Positions 40,141 through 50,118 of a DNA stretch of 64,000 nucleotides are shown in pieces. The position numbers were made by a program, and so were the translations under genes. Position 1 is the stretch's first letter; every line of letters starts with the position of its first letter. This DNA comes from CAJBLF01 sp964495905. Its GTDB lineage: Bacteria; Patescibacteriota; Gracilibacteria; Absconditabacterales; Absconditicoccaceae. The notes beneath the pieces were generated by a model. That model was not told the DNA's origin. It did not search any database and saw nothing but the letters and a program-made list of their open reading frames with translations. The stretch is from positions 62,001 through 126,000 of the forward strand of contig CAZBWN010000029.1 of NCBI GenBank assembly GCA_964495905.1. Reading direction: 5' to 3'.

Positions 40141-40295
40141 TTGTCAAAAAGATGTTGAAATGTTGTCAGAAATACAGTTCTTACCTATGTTTTATTAAAT
40201 TTTTCTCTTGTATTGGATGATTAAAAAATTAAAAGATTGAAATATATGAAATTTCCTGATTGTTTTTTTACGTTTTATATCTTCTTGTATAAAAG

Positions 40296-41222
40296 ATGAC
40301 TATCTTAGAAAAAGAGCTATTAATCAACGAACCTTATCTTTCTTTAGATAAAGAAAAAGTGAAAATAAATGGAGAGGAATGAGATTATAATAAATTAAAT
40401 TCATGTGATCATATAATCACTCCAACTAAAATATATATTATTTCTAATATAGCTCACTTGCTTCAACAAAATATAGAAACAAATTGAGTGTCTATAGAGA
40501 AAGTCATTAATAAAATGAGAGAAAAAGATGAGATACTTACGGAATTGATTCATACGCTTTCTGGAAATGATCTTGTCGGACCATGAAAAACATATCAAGT
40601 ACATAATGAAGCTATACGATACTCACATGGAGAAACAGAAACTCTAAAAAGAGATGAACATGGTAGAACAACCATACGACCATCTTGAAATTTTATCACT
40701 AGAGATATTCGTAATTTTCAACCCATAAATAAAAAATTCTCAAAAGATAGTGAACATATCTATCGGACATCTCATCAGGTAAAGGACAGTAAATTCCCAG
40801 AATCTGATACACATCCAAATAAAGAAAAATTTCAATCCTTATTAGATAGTAATTATTGATATGATGGACAATATGTCTTTCATTGTTCTAACCTTGTGAA
40901 ATGAGCTATTATAGAAGATGAAAACTATAACTACTATGGTAATGATAGAATGGAAATAATTAAAGATTCATATAATCAATGGTATTCATGATATCAAAAA
41001 CTTGAAATATCTCATCCTGAATGCTGTGTACCTGTATTGGAAAATTTTTTATTTGACTGAGAAAATGTGTATGTGGTTTCTGGATTTGTTGTTCATAATT
41101 TAACCAAATTATGTGATTTAACTCCATGAGCAAATATTTCCAAAGAAGATGATGATTATAAAATATGAGATAAATATTTTAGATATAATGGTGATATAAA
41201 TAGTATTAGTATTATGGGATAA
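40296..41222 (+). CDS. Hypothetical protein between galU and dnaB
   Basis: 308 residues, intact under table 25 only, starting MTILEKELLINEPYLSLDKE. It is soluble-looking with no signal peptide, and rich in Asn, Asp, Tyr, His and Ser. Visible features are a central charged region with many His/Arg (YSHGETETLKRDEHGRTT, IYRTSHQVKDSKFPES), then YVFHCSNLVKG, and a Cys pair HPECCVPV. No family is recognised. It has low-complexity composition compared with its neighbours galU and dnaB. It starts 155 bp downstream of galU and ends 29 bp before dnaB, so it may be co-transcribed with dnaB. Its character suggests an accessory gene, but I see no tail repeat around it. Confidence 0.6.
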
Positions 41223-41251
41223 TGATTTATTTTAAATAATAAAATTTTATT

Positions 41252-42601
41252 ATGGTAAGCTTAGAAGATATCAAACTACCACCGCATAATATTGATGCAG
41301 AAAAGGGTGCACTTGGTGGAATATTGATGGATAATGAATTGATGTATTTCTATGATGGAGCATGACTTGCTCCTGAAGATTTTTATCAAAGAGAGCATTT
41401 CTATATCTATAGAGGAATCAAAAGCCTTTGGGCTGCTCGTAAGACTATAGATGTCGTCACTTTGGCTGATCAGCTTGCCAAGGATGCTGTCTTGGATGCT
41501 ATAGGAGGAACGTGATATCTCTATGAACTTTCAACTTTCTTGTTGAGCACTTCTTCTTGTCCTGAATACATAAAAATCGTAAAAGAAAAATCAATATTGA
41601 GAAACATCCTTAAGACTTCACAAAAGATCATTGGTGATGTGTATGAACAAAAAGATACCTCATTGGTATTGGAGGATATAGAAAAAAGAGTGTATGATCT
41701 TACACAAAATAATGTCGCAGAAAAGATACATTCTATCTGAGAGATTTTGAATAAAAGAGTTGAAGAGTATATGGATATCGTTGATCATCCAGAAAAAGCG
41801 AATCTCAGAAAAGTGTTTTCCGGGTATCATGGATTGGATGATATGCTTGGTGGATTCAAACCAGCAGAACTTATCATCCTTGCTGCTCGTCCGAGTATGG
41901 GTAAAACGGCTTTTGCATTAAATCTCCTCAAAAATATGGCAGTGGATCAGAAAAAAAGTGTTGCTTTGTTTTCTCTAGAAATGAGCTCTGAACAAATAGC
42001 AGATAGGGTATTATCTATGGTTTCCGGTATCCCTATGGGAAAAATCAGCAAGTGACAATTGGATACGGAGGATTTTACGGTGATGGGTGAATCCATGGAA
42101 GTGCTTTCTGAAACTAATATCTTTATAGATGATAAGTGATCCACAACTATTCCAGAATTGAAATCAAAAATCAGAAGATTGAAGATAGAAAAGACTTCAC
42201 TTGATCTCGTGATTATCGATTACCTCCAATTGATGAGTTGATCGAATTCATGATATTCTGGTAATAGAGTGCAAGAAATCTCTGAAATTTCAAGAGGACT
42301 CAAAGAACTTGCGAGAGAACTTGAAATCCCTATTATGGCACTATCACAGCTTTCTCGTGAAGTAGAAAAAAGAGTTGATAAAAAGCCACAGCTTTCTGAT
42401 TTGAGAGAGTCTGGAGCGATTGAACAAGATGCCGATTGTGTAATCATGCTTCATAGAGAAGATTATTATGATCCTGATACAGACAAGAAGGGATTGACTG
42501 ATATCTGTGTGAGAAAAAATAGAAATGGACCAGTTGGTGAATCAGAGCTCTATTTTGAAAAAACAATCATGAAGTTTACTGAAATCAATAGCTCTAAGTA
42601 A
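41252..42601 (+). CDS. dnaB: Replicative DNA helicase DnaB
   Basis: 449 residues, standard length. N-terminal DnaB domain: PPHNIDAEKGALGGIL, then DFYQREHFYIYRGI. RecA-like motor: FSGYHGLDDMLGGFKPAELI, Walker A ARPSMGKTAFALNL, SLEMSSEQIADRVL, LVIIDYLQLM (Walker B), LKELARELEIPIMALSQLSR with the following REVEKR arginine region, and LRESGAIEQDADCVIMLHRE. DnaB forms the hexameric helicase that opens the replication fork. The segment DYLQLMSGSNSGY contains TGA glycines. Start ATG 41252, stop TAA. Confidence 0.97.
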
Positions 42602-42683
42602 TTTAGAATTTAGAATTTAGAATGCAGAATTTAAAAATATAAACAATTTAGAAAATAGAATTTAGAATTAAACTTATCAAGTA
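42602..42683. repeat. GAATTTA-type microrepeat
   Basis: Repeated AGAATTT units downstream of dnaB, the same unit as at 5883-6000. Confidence 0.65.
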
Positions 42684-42803
42684 TTGATTATAAATATTTT
42701 AGATAAAATATATAAACAAATAGGTGATCCAAAGACGTGTTATGATTTAGTGAATAATCTGAAATATTGAGATCCAAAAAATAAGGATGGTTTTATATCT
42801 TAG
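42684..42803 (+). CDS. Small hypothetical ORF, possibly a gene remnant
   Basis: 39 residues from TTG (42684) to TAG, with one TGA glycine: LDKIYKQIGDPKTCYDLVNN is part of it, ending NKDGFIS. It has reasonable codon composition but no recognised family. It may be the end of a larger gene that has decayed, or a small real protein. It ends 7 bp before the TPM gene. Confidence 0.3.
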
Positions 42804-42810
42804 ATGATAT

Positions 42811-43692
42811 ATGAAGTTTATCCTCAAAAGTCTTATCATTATATCTTTAATCTGAGTGGTTTATGGATTCATTATCCCAAACTATGAAGGATATATCACT
42901 GACAAAGTCGGAGTTTTTTCTGAAACTCAAAAAATTGATTTGACTACTAAAATACAAGAGATAGAAAAGGCTACGAGCATCGAGATAGCTATCTTGGTGG
43001 TATCAACGGTAGATGATGATATCAATCTTGCAGCAGTGGATGTCGGGAACCAATGGGGAGTGGGAAAAAAGGGTCAAGATAATGGTTTGATGATTCTGAT
43101 AGCAGTGAATGATAGAAAATGGTCTATCCAAGTGGGATATGGTTTAGAAGGGATACTTCCCGATCTTGCTACTAAGAATATAGGTGATGCACGTTTCCCA
43201 CCCAACTTCAGAAATGGAGATTATTATCAGGGAATCGTTGAAATGCTAGATGATGTTTTATGATATATCAAACAAGATCCTACTATAGTACAAAATTATT
43301 CACAGACTACTACTAATTCTTCTTCTAATGATAATTATATCCGATGGATGTTTATGCTCTTTATCTTTTGAGCATCAGGTTTTGGTCATTTGGTTACGGT
43401 TCCTTCTGCTAAGAATAAAAAAAGGAAAATGAAAAAATATGGTCGATGGATATATCTTGGTACGGGAATTATTCTTTCTTTCATAGTCGCTTGGTTTGTA
43501 GCTAATATCATTCTCGCTGTATTCGCTTCATATATCTTTTTGCTTATCGGTATCGGTATGGCATTGGGTGGCAAGACGTGAGGTGGAACAGGTATATGGT
43601 ATGGATGAAGTGGCGGTAGTTCTTTTTGATGAGGAGGTTCTAGTTTCGGTTGATGAAGTTTTGGTGGGGGAGGATCCTCATGAAGTCGATAA
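42811..43692 (+). CDS. TPM-domain membrane protein (YgcG-like)
   Basis: 293 residues. Signal/anchor helix at the N-terminus (FILKSLIIISLIGVVYGFI). The TPM (DUF477) domain follows: ITDKVGVFSETQKIDLTTKI, IEIAILVVSTVDDD, QWGVGKKGQDNGLMIL, KWSIQVGYGLEGILPD. Two membrane helices lie near residues 170-240, and the C-terminus is an extremely Gly/Ser-rich tail in which more than half of the glycines are TGA codons. TPM proteins are commonly encoded with LemA, as here. Their exact function is not settled; phosphatase activity has been claimed for plant members. The start ATG at 42811 gives a proper signal peptide. Confidence 0.88.
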
Positions 43693-43768
43693 TCATTATT
43701 AAAAGATTAAAATATTAAAAGATTAAAATATTCTAAAATTTAGGCGCTTTTATCTTTTGCTTATCGTC

Positions 43769-44404
43769 ATGACTACAAAGAAACTACAAAATATCGTTGA
43801 GGTGTTGAGGGATTGATTGATAGCTCTCTATCTCTATCAAAAGGGGAATGACAAGATCCCTGTTTTTATCGTCAATGATGTAAACTTCGTTTTTCTAGAC
43901 TCCATCAGGTCTTTCTTTACTCGTGAAAAATTCATCATATTGACACAAGATGACATAAACGAATGAAATGATGTCTTCTGTCTAAAACTATTACACATCA
44001 AAAATCATTCTGAACTTTTTTATGGAAATGATATCTTATCAAATCTGACTATTGAAAGATCTGATCTTAGGTCTGCGCTTGAACTTGAAATTCGTAATAA
44101 ACGTATCCAACTCAGAGAACACTATCTTTCTCAAGATAATGGAAAAGACTTTCTACAAGATCTTTTATTTGGGATGCAGATTTTACGGGAATGATCATTA
44201 GTATTGAAATCTCCTGATATCAAGATTCCTAAAGATATGAAAGAATTGCTTTCTCTCTTCGATGTTGCTTGGTCTTGTAATAGTCAGAATTTTTACTATC
44301 TTATAGAGGATAGAGTAGAGGAGCGTAAGGTCCCTGCTCTCATACATGATGTACATCACTACCTTTCTGAATTGTGCACCAAAATAAATAATTATGCAGT
44401 ATAA
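43769..44404 (+). CDS. Hypothetical protein between the TPM and LemA genes
   Basis: 211 residues beginning MTTKKLQNIVEVLRDGLIAL. It is soluble-looking with no signal peptide. Features are an N-terminal alpha/beta region (VFIVNDVNFVFLDSIRSFF), a charged centre (EIRNKRIQLREHYLSQDNGK), and a C-terminal helical part. The pattern is reminiscent of a nucleotide-binding or nucleotidyltransferase-like fold, but I see no catalytic Asp pair and do not assign one. Synteny (TPM gene, this gene, lemA) suggests a shared envelope-related role. Its last codons are 25 bp upstream of the lemA ATG. Confidence 0.65.
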
Positions 44405-44429
44405 ATCATTTTATTTTATAAAAAAAATC

Positions 44430-45056
44430 ATGAAAAAGACATTACTTATCATCTTGGCTGTTGTACTTGTTATAGTGTTACTTGTTGTGGGTAAATATAA
44501 TACTATAGTAGGCTATGATGAATCTGTAAAGACTGCTTGGTCGCAAGTAGAAAACGTATACCAAAGAAGATTGGATCTTATCCCAAATCTTGTAAATACC
44601 GTAAAGGGTGCAGCAGCACAAGAAAGCGGAGTTTTGATCGCTGTAGTCAATGCTAGAGCAAATGCTACTAAAGTGACTGTTGATATCAAAGACGCAAAAT
44701 CTCTTGCAGCATTTCAAGCAGCACAAGGGGAGGTATCATCTTCATTATCTAAATTATTAGCAGTAGTGGAAAATTATCCTACTCTTCAATCCATCCAAGC
44801 ATTCCGTGATCTTATGACACAACTTGAAGGGACAGAGAATAGAATCACTGTAGAAAGAAAAAACTTCAATGATACCGTAAATACATTGAATATCTATATC
44901 CGCAGATTTCCTGCAAATATCATAGCTGCAATGTTCAACTTTGAAAAAGCTCAGCAATTTGAAGCGCAAACATGAGCAGAAGTTGCTCCTACAGTAGACT
45001 TTACTACTACATCTACAATCCCTGCAGATACGATTCCTACAGAAGGAACAGAATAA
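44430..45056 (+). CDS. lemA: LemA family protein
   Basis: 208 residues. N-terminal membrane helix (TLLIILAVVLVIVLLVVG), then the LemA signature YNTIVGYDESVKTAWSQVEN, followed by VYQRRLDLIPNLVNTVKG and the paired-helix core ending RKNFNDTVNTLNIYIRRFPA NIIAAMFNF. A Thr/Pro-rich acidic tail ends TIPTEGTE. LemA proteins have a four-helix bundle outside the membrane and no known enzyme activity; they often occur with TPM proteins. Start ATG at 44430; stop TAA; a strong terminator follows at 45102-45128. Confidence 0.93.
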
Positions 45057-45101
45057 CATACATTAAAAGATTAAAAGATTAGAAAAATAAAATATTATAA
45101 G

Positions 45102-45128
45102 GTCAGGACTGAGTTCCTGGCTTTTTTT
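45102..45128 (+). terminator. Terminator of lemA
   Basis: Stem GTCAGGA / TCCTGGC (one G-U/G-C rearrangement) at 45102-45121 followed by seven T residues. Confidence 0.85.
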
Positions 45129-45279
45129 GTTATATTATTGTATGATAATTATCTGATTATGACAATATAAAAGTTCTGTTTAATTTCATCGTGTGCTAAC
45201 GAAAAGCTATATGATTCTATTGGAATCCATTTGTTTTGTATATATATAATGATATATTGTTGACGTAAACAAAAAAGAA

Positions 45280-45545
45280 ACCAAACAAAAATGAGTTAAG
45301 CCAGTGGGCACTAGTAAAAAAAACATCATTATTATTACAAATCTCTTAGTATCCTAAAGATTTGTTCGCTAGCTTAGTAGCTTACCCAAGTGAAAAGTTC
45401 GCACCAAACCTTTGGAGACGGCATTCTAATCTATCAGGTATACACAATAAGTAGCACTCTTTACTTATTCTGTACGCCTTATATAAAGGGCAAGCCGTCC
45501 CCGAAGTTCAGACGGCTACCTGGTTATTATCAGGTAGTTTTTTCT
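45280..45545 (+). ncRNA. Candidate structured non-coding RNA with intrinsic terminator
   Basis: No CDS lies between lemA and 45617. The plus strand shows a series of strong local stems: AAATCT-c-TTAG / CTAA-AGATTT, CCAAA / TTTGG, TACA-c-AATAAGTA / TTACTTATT-c-TGTA, AGCCGTC / GACGGCT, and a final CTACCTG / CAGGTAG (45516-45537) with a T run, i.e. a terminator. The spacing of these stems over about 250 nt suggests a stable RNA. No tRNA, tmRNA or known riboswitch motif was found. Its 5' end is not defined by a convincing promoter. Confidence 0.45.
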
Positions 45546-45572
45546 TTTTATAAAAAAAACAAATAAAGGAAA

Positions 45573-45601
45573 AGAAGCGTGAGTTACACGCTTCTTTTTT
45601 T
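45573..45601. terminator. Terminator at the end of the small minus-strand gene
   Basis: GAAGCGTG / CACGCTTC stem (45574-45594) with T run on the right and shorter A run on the left; usable in both directions between the RNA-like region and the gene at 45617-45979. Confidence 0.75.
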
Positions 45602-45616
45602 AACAGATACATATGG

Positions 45617-45979
45617 CTATGCAACTGCTAACATTTTTGGTTCTTCAGATACTTTTTTGAAATCTGTAATACTGAAGTTTTTAATGCTTACGATAGGAAT
45701 GTTGTTTCCACTTCGTATTCCAAATTTTTTGCTGTTGGAACCGGCAGGAACAATAGCATTGGTGGGTACTGCTATTTCTACGATATTCATCCAGCACTCT
45801 TTGAGAGCTTCAATGTTTCCTACTGTAGAAACAAGTTCTTTTCTATTATAATAAATACCTGATCTGCTGGTGTTTATTACTGCGCCTTCTTTTAATGAGG
45901 CAATTTCTTCTTTACCTATGGCTACAAAATAGCCTTTGATAGGTTTTAATTGATTGATTTTGATTGGTAATTTTTGCAT
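45617..45979 (-). CDS. Hypothetical beta-rich protein
   Basis: 120 residues, genuine ATG and TAG, starting MQKLPIKINQLKPIKGYFVA. Alternating hydrophobic pattern (IVEIAVPTNAIVPAG, NIPIVSIKNFSITDF) suggests an all-beta fold. Glycines are all GGN. No signal peptide or membrane helix. I do not recognise the family; it is supported by codon use, isolated position and a terminator on its 3' side. Confidence 0.65.
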   Translation of the reverse strand: MQKLPIKINQLKPIKGYFVAIGKEEIASLKEGAVINTSRSGIYYNRKELVSTVGNIEALKECWMNIVEIAVPTNAIVPAGSNSKKFGIRSGNNIPIVSIKNFSITDFKKVSEEPKMLAVA

Positions 45980-46640
45980 GATGATAAGATTAATTTTTTA
46001 TTTTATTATTTTGTTTAAGGGTAGAAATATACTCTTTTATTTCTAAAAAGCAATATCACTTTAAATTGAATATTTTTGATTGCAAAAAGCAGAGGAGCGG
46101 CTCCTCCACCAAAGATGAATAAATCCAGTAAAATGCCTCTTTAGAACTGGCATTTTTAGCTCTTTAGTGACCTCTAGTGCCACTCAGATCCAAAAATAGA
46201 GCTCATTTTTCTCTCAAAAATGGATATTTGGTCTTTTTCTATATATTAATAGTATTTGTATTACTTCTTATATGTCCAATATCTATAGATTTATAATATT
46301 ACATAAAATATTTAATAAATCCGCTAAATAGAATATTTTAAATCCAGTTCTAAAAACGCATTAGCACACAACGAACTTTGCACAAGATATATTGTGCAAT
46401 GTATAGAATAGCTGAAAATAACCTGTTTTTCTCATTGCCCTTATATTTGTTCAACTCAGTTTTATTTCGCATCATCCTAGAATCCTATTTTTGGTGGTTC
46501 TAGGATTTTTTTTCGAAAATGTGTGTTTTTTTGAAAAATGTCATTTTGGGGGAGTCCTCTCCCCTGTTTTATAATTCAAATGAAATTTGTAATGAAATCT
46601 GTATACTCTTGCAAATCTATTATCCTATAATCATTAAAAA
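45980..46640. other. Long intergenic region with RNA-like structure
   Basis: 661 bases without a credible CDS. GGAG-CGG-CTCC lies near 46095; CCAGT / ACTGG and ATGCC / GGCAT compete with each other at 46125-46155 and the second is followed by T5. TTTAGAACTGG (46140-46150) is exactly complementary to CCAGTTCTAAA (46344-46354). TTGCACAA / TTGTGCAA forms a perfect hairpin near 46379-46400. CCTAGAA / TTCTAGG with T8 (46476-46513) looks like a terminator, 128 bp before the flavoprotein gene. Either an RNA gene or an attenuated leader. Confidence 0.4.
46476..46513 (+). terminator. Intrinsic terminator upstream of the flavoprotein gene
   Basis: CCTAGAA (46476-46482) pairs with TTCTAGG (46498-46504), followed by eight T residues. 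It may end the RNA-like region or attenuate the next gene. Confidence 0.7.
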
Positions 46641-47906
46641 ATGAAAAAACCTAGTATAGCAATACTATGATGATGAGCTGCTGGAATGATGGCTGTAGCA
46701 GCATTGAGTGAGTTACATGGCGATGATGCAGAAATCCATCTCTTTGAAAAGAATAAATCATTGTGAGCAAAAGTGCTTATAAGCTGATGATGACGCTGTA
46801 ATGTGACTACAGGGATTTATAAGAATAAAGAATTGCTGGAACATTATCCGAGATGAGCTGAATTTCTTAAATACACTTTCTCAAAATTCTGACCAAGAAA
46901 AATCAGGAACCGATTTGAAGATCATGGGGCTAATCTCAAAGAAGAGGCCGATTTTCGTATATTCCCCGTATCAAATAAAGGATCAGATATCGTCTGAATA
47001 TTCGATGCTATATTCTCAGATAAGAAGGTTAATCTCCATTTTAATGAAAGCATAATTTCTATTAAAAAAAACGAGAAAAAATCTGGTAAAAAATTTGCTC
47101 TCGTAAGCGATATCTCATCATATGAATTTGATTATGTACTCATAACAACGTGATGAAATGCATATTCTCATACGGGATCCACTTGAGATGGATATACCTT
47201 TGCACGTGAACTTTGACATACTATCACTCCCCTATGACCCTCATTGAGTAGTTTCCTTACTAAAGAAACTTGGACTCATAAACTCTCATGATTGAGCTTC
47301 AAAAATGCTATTTTACGTATCAATCTGCATTGAAATAAACTCAGCGCTTCTGGAGGCATGTTGCTTACTCATTTTGGCATCTCTTGACCAGCGACATTTA
47401 TCATATCAGCATATTCAGCATTTGAGACAATCAATGAAAGTACACCATTACAGATATATCTCCAGCCCTATTCCGATTATGATGTTCATCGACGAAATGC
47501 ATTTTTGTTGGAAGCTATGAAAGATCAATCTCACAAAGAGCTTCAAACTATTTTGTGACAAAAATTTCCAAAACGTTTTGTAGAAGAATTTTTGCATCAC
47601 GAAAAAATAGATCCGAAACAACACGCCAATCAGCTTACAAAAAAAACACGTGATACTCTATCAGACAGATTATGAAATGGGATTTTGCTCAATGCAGTTT
47701 CTCGCAGACCATGAGATGAATTTGTAACCGCTGGATGAGTAAATACCACTGAAATCAATCCTGAAACTATGGAATCTCTGATCTGTCCCTGATTGTATTT
47801 TGCTTGAGAAATATTGAATATAGATTGATTCACGTGATGATTCAATCTCCAATCGTCTCGAGCTACCGGTATGATTGCAGGACTTTCTATTCTTCCAACT
47901 GTATAG
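46641..47906 (+). CDS. HI0933-family FAD-dependent flavoprotein
   Basis: 421 residues. FAD-binding dinucleotide site IAILGGGAAGMMAVAA, in which three of the glycines are TGA, then HLFEKNKSLGAKVLISGGGR followed by CNVT (the family-specific GGGRCN element). Later landmarks: LITTGGNAYSHTGSTGDGY, GPSLSSFLTKE, THFGISGPA, and the C-terminal FAD-contact motif TAGGVNT...LYFAGEILNIDGFTGGFNL. The BaiN/HI0933 family reduces unknown substrates with NAD(P)H. Start ATG at 46641. Its last 20 bp overlap the end of the convergent gene at 47887-49110. Confidence 0.93.
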
Positions 47907-49110
47907 TTATAGATATGAAATGTTTTTCTAAAAAAGAAATGATTTGTCTAATAGCATCATTTGGACTATTTTTTCCTAATGATAAAGCGTTTTGGATTCA
48001 TGACTGTCCATATTGTCTAGTTAACATCAAAATGCTTGCAGCTCATAGTCCTGTAGGATAAGATATGCTTGTCGCTCATCTATATGCTGTATTCTGAATC
48101 TTTTTGAATGAGTCAAAATCAAATGTTATCGTTATTTTTATCTTCATATTATTTTTGTCTAAGATATCTATTGTCGCTTTGAATCATGCATCATCTATCA
48201 ATCATCTTCTCCATGCATCGATCATCTCATGTTTTTGTGCTGCTTTGGGTAATTTTGATTTTACGATATCCAATAATGATACTCATGTTGATCATATCTT
48301 TTCTTGTGAAAGCAATCATGAATTATATAAAAACTTTATTTGCTCTAATTCAGAACCTCATGCGAATACCTCAATAGTATTTATCTTTGGATACATCTGT
48401 CTTAGGCTGATTATCTCTTCTTGAGAAATCCTATAATAGTTGAAACATTTCCTATCCATACATTTCACTTCATAATGAAATGGTCATATTTCACATATTT
48501 TCTTGTTTTTGATGCAATATGCATGGCTTAATGCTTCATCTAATGCAACTTTAGGTGCTCGAGAAAATAATGGTATGAAGCTATTAAAGTTTTCATCTAG
48601 ATGCATCCTAATGCTTTTAGGTTCAAAATTGTGCTTTTTGACAGCATATGCTATCAAAAGTTCTGTCATTCAAGGAGAAATTCATGCATTGATAATGCCC
48701 ATCAGTCATGCATCCTTATATCATTTTGAAAATGCGTTTTGATCAAAGATATCATCTGTAAACTCTTTTGCTTCAACTATGGAAGCTAAATCCATATAAT
48801 TCGCTTTGTTTTGGAGACATCGTTGCAAAATGATATTGTTGAATATCGGCGTGGAACTATTTATTACAAAATCAACATCCATGTGGTTTTTAGTATCGGC
48901 AAAAAATCTCATAAAATCCTTTTGTAGTATGAGAGTATACTTGATTTTCATACCTTTGAAATTACGTTCAAAATCATTGGATCTGGACATTATGATAAAC
49001 TCCGCTTTTTCATTTTTTTCTTTGAATAATTCTGATAGCGCTTGTAACATTACAAAGGTTACTGCACCGAATCATACGAACATAATTTTTGTTTTTTTTT
49101 GTTTTTGCAT
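47887..49110 (-). CDS. Saccharopine-dehydrogenase-like NAD(P)-binding protein
   Basis: 407 residues. The N-terminal Rossmann motif is KIMFVGFGAVTFVMLQALSE with a TGA-coded Gly. IIMSRSNDFE follows, then a dinucleotide-domain stretch VDFVINSSTPIF, and the substrate-domain segment INAGISPGMTELLIAYAV typical of saccharopine dehydrogenase relatives. The same family includes homospermidine synthase and carboxynorspermidine dehydrogenase. With the deoxyhypusine-synthase-like gene in the same window, a role in polyamine metabolism is conceivable but unproven. I chose ATG at 49108-49110; an internal Met at 49083 is possible. The 3' end overlaps the convergent flavoprotein gene by 20 bp. Confidence 0.8.
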
Positions 49111-49151
49111 GGATTTTTTTTTAGAGATATAAATTTTTTATTCATTTATTT

Positions 49152-50030
49152 TTAAATCATCAGACTTTCTGGTAAGGTTACGATGAATGTTGTCCCCTCT
49201 TGTTCATTGGATGTAAAGTCGATAGATCATCATAAAATTGTAATACATTTTTTTGCACTGTAGAGTCATTTTCATGTCCCTGTAGTCGTAGTACCTAAAT
49301 CAAATAAAGTCTGATTCTGTAATCTTTCTGGAATCACTCCATAATTATGAAAATATATTTTATTATCTTTGATAGAAATATCTATTTCGCGATTATCTTC
49401 TTTTATTGTATCTTTTTGTTCTGCTATAGCTTTAATAGCATTTTTCATGAGATTATGAAATATATCGTATATCGCTCCTATACAAAAATTTATTTTTTGA
49501 TGAGTATCTATCTTGAATGTAATATTTGCTTTGATTATATAGTCTCTATATATGTCATTTAGTGATAATATATCTTTTGTCTCTTCTAATGCTTCTTGTG
49601 TATCGATTGGATAAAGCGTCGGTTTGATATTGTCATGTATCTGATAATGTTCTGTTATGCTTTTTTCTATATCTACCATACGTTTTTCTAATTTTTTTAT
49701 CATTTCATCTAATTGCTCTTTATTACAAGAACTAATTATGCTTATTATCCCTTCACTACTGTTTTGTATAGAACTAATATCATGTAGTATAATACTTTTT
49801 GTTTTTTCTGATGTATTGTTGTCATTTTTTATTCCATTACGAATAGTTTCGGCAATCTTTTCTATTTTTTCAAAAATTTTAATATATGATTTTTGTGTTT
49901 TTTCTTCGTCTGATAGAATTATTTCTTTGGCTATCAAGTCCTGATTTTTTTGCGATATATCCGCTAAATTGGTCAGATTTTTATCTGAATTATTTTGTAA
50001 TGGATTTATAGTATTTTTTTGATTGATCAT
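49152..50030 (-). CDS. Soluble histidine kinase-like protein
   Basis: 292 residues with no transmembrane segment. A long helical region precedes SIILHDISSIQNSSEG (about residues 80-95), a DHp-type H-box with its His. The HATPase_c domain follows: HNLMKNAIKAIAEQ (N box), FHNYGVIP, LFDLGTTTTGTGKGLYSAKK (G2 box, where the GKG glycines depend on TGA), and GTTFIVTLP at the end. It looks able to bind ATP and phosphorylate a response regulator. No response regulator lies beside it. AGTATACT sits 35 bp upstream of the start. Confidence 0.85.
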
Positions 50031-50064
50031 ACGTTATAGAATACTAGCATAAAAATCATATCTA

Positions 50065-50072
50065 AGTATACT
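50065..50072. promoter_or_regulatory. AGTATACT palindrome upstream of the histidine kinase
   Basis: A perfect 8-bp palindrome 35 bp before the start codon. The same sequence is found in the OLD-gene promoter (53924-53931) and as near-copies around dinD. Candidate operator. Confidence 0.4.
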
Positions 50073-50090
50073 CGAAATACTTTAAAAGTC

Positions 50091-50116
50091 AAAAAAAAGA
50101 GGAGTACTGCTCCTCT
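50091..50116 (-). terminator. Terminator of the nitronate monooxygenase gene
   Basis: AGAGGAG / CTCCTCT stem (50098-50116) followed on the minus strand by eight U residues. It lies immediately after the stop codon at 50119. Confidence 0.8.
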
Positions 50117-50118
50117 CT

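Noticed and set aside
45160..45545. tmRNA or a known riboswitch class
   Set aside because: No tRNA-like domain and no match to consensus motifs I know (TPP, cobalamin, SAM, c-di-GMP); listed only as an unidentified RNA candidate.
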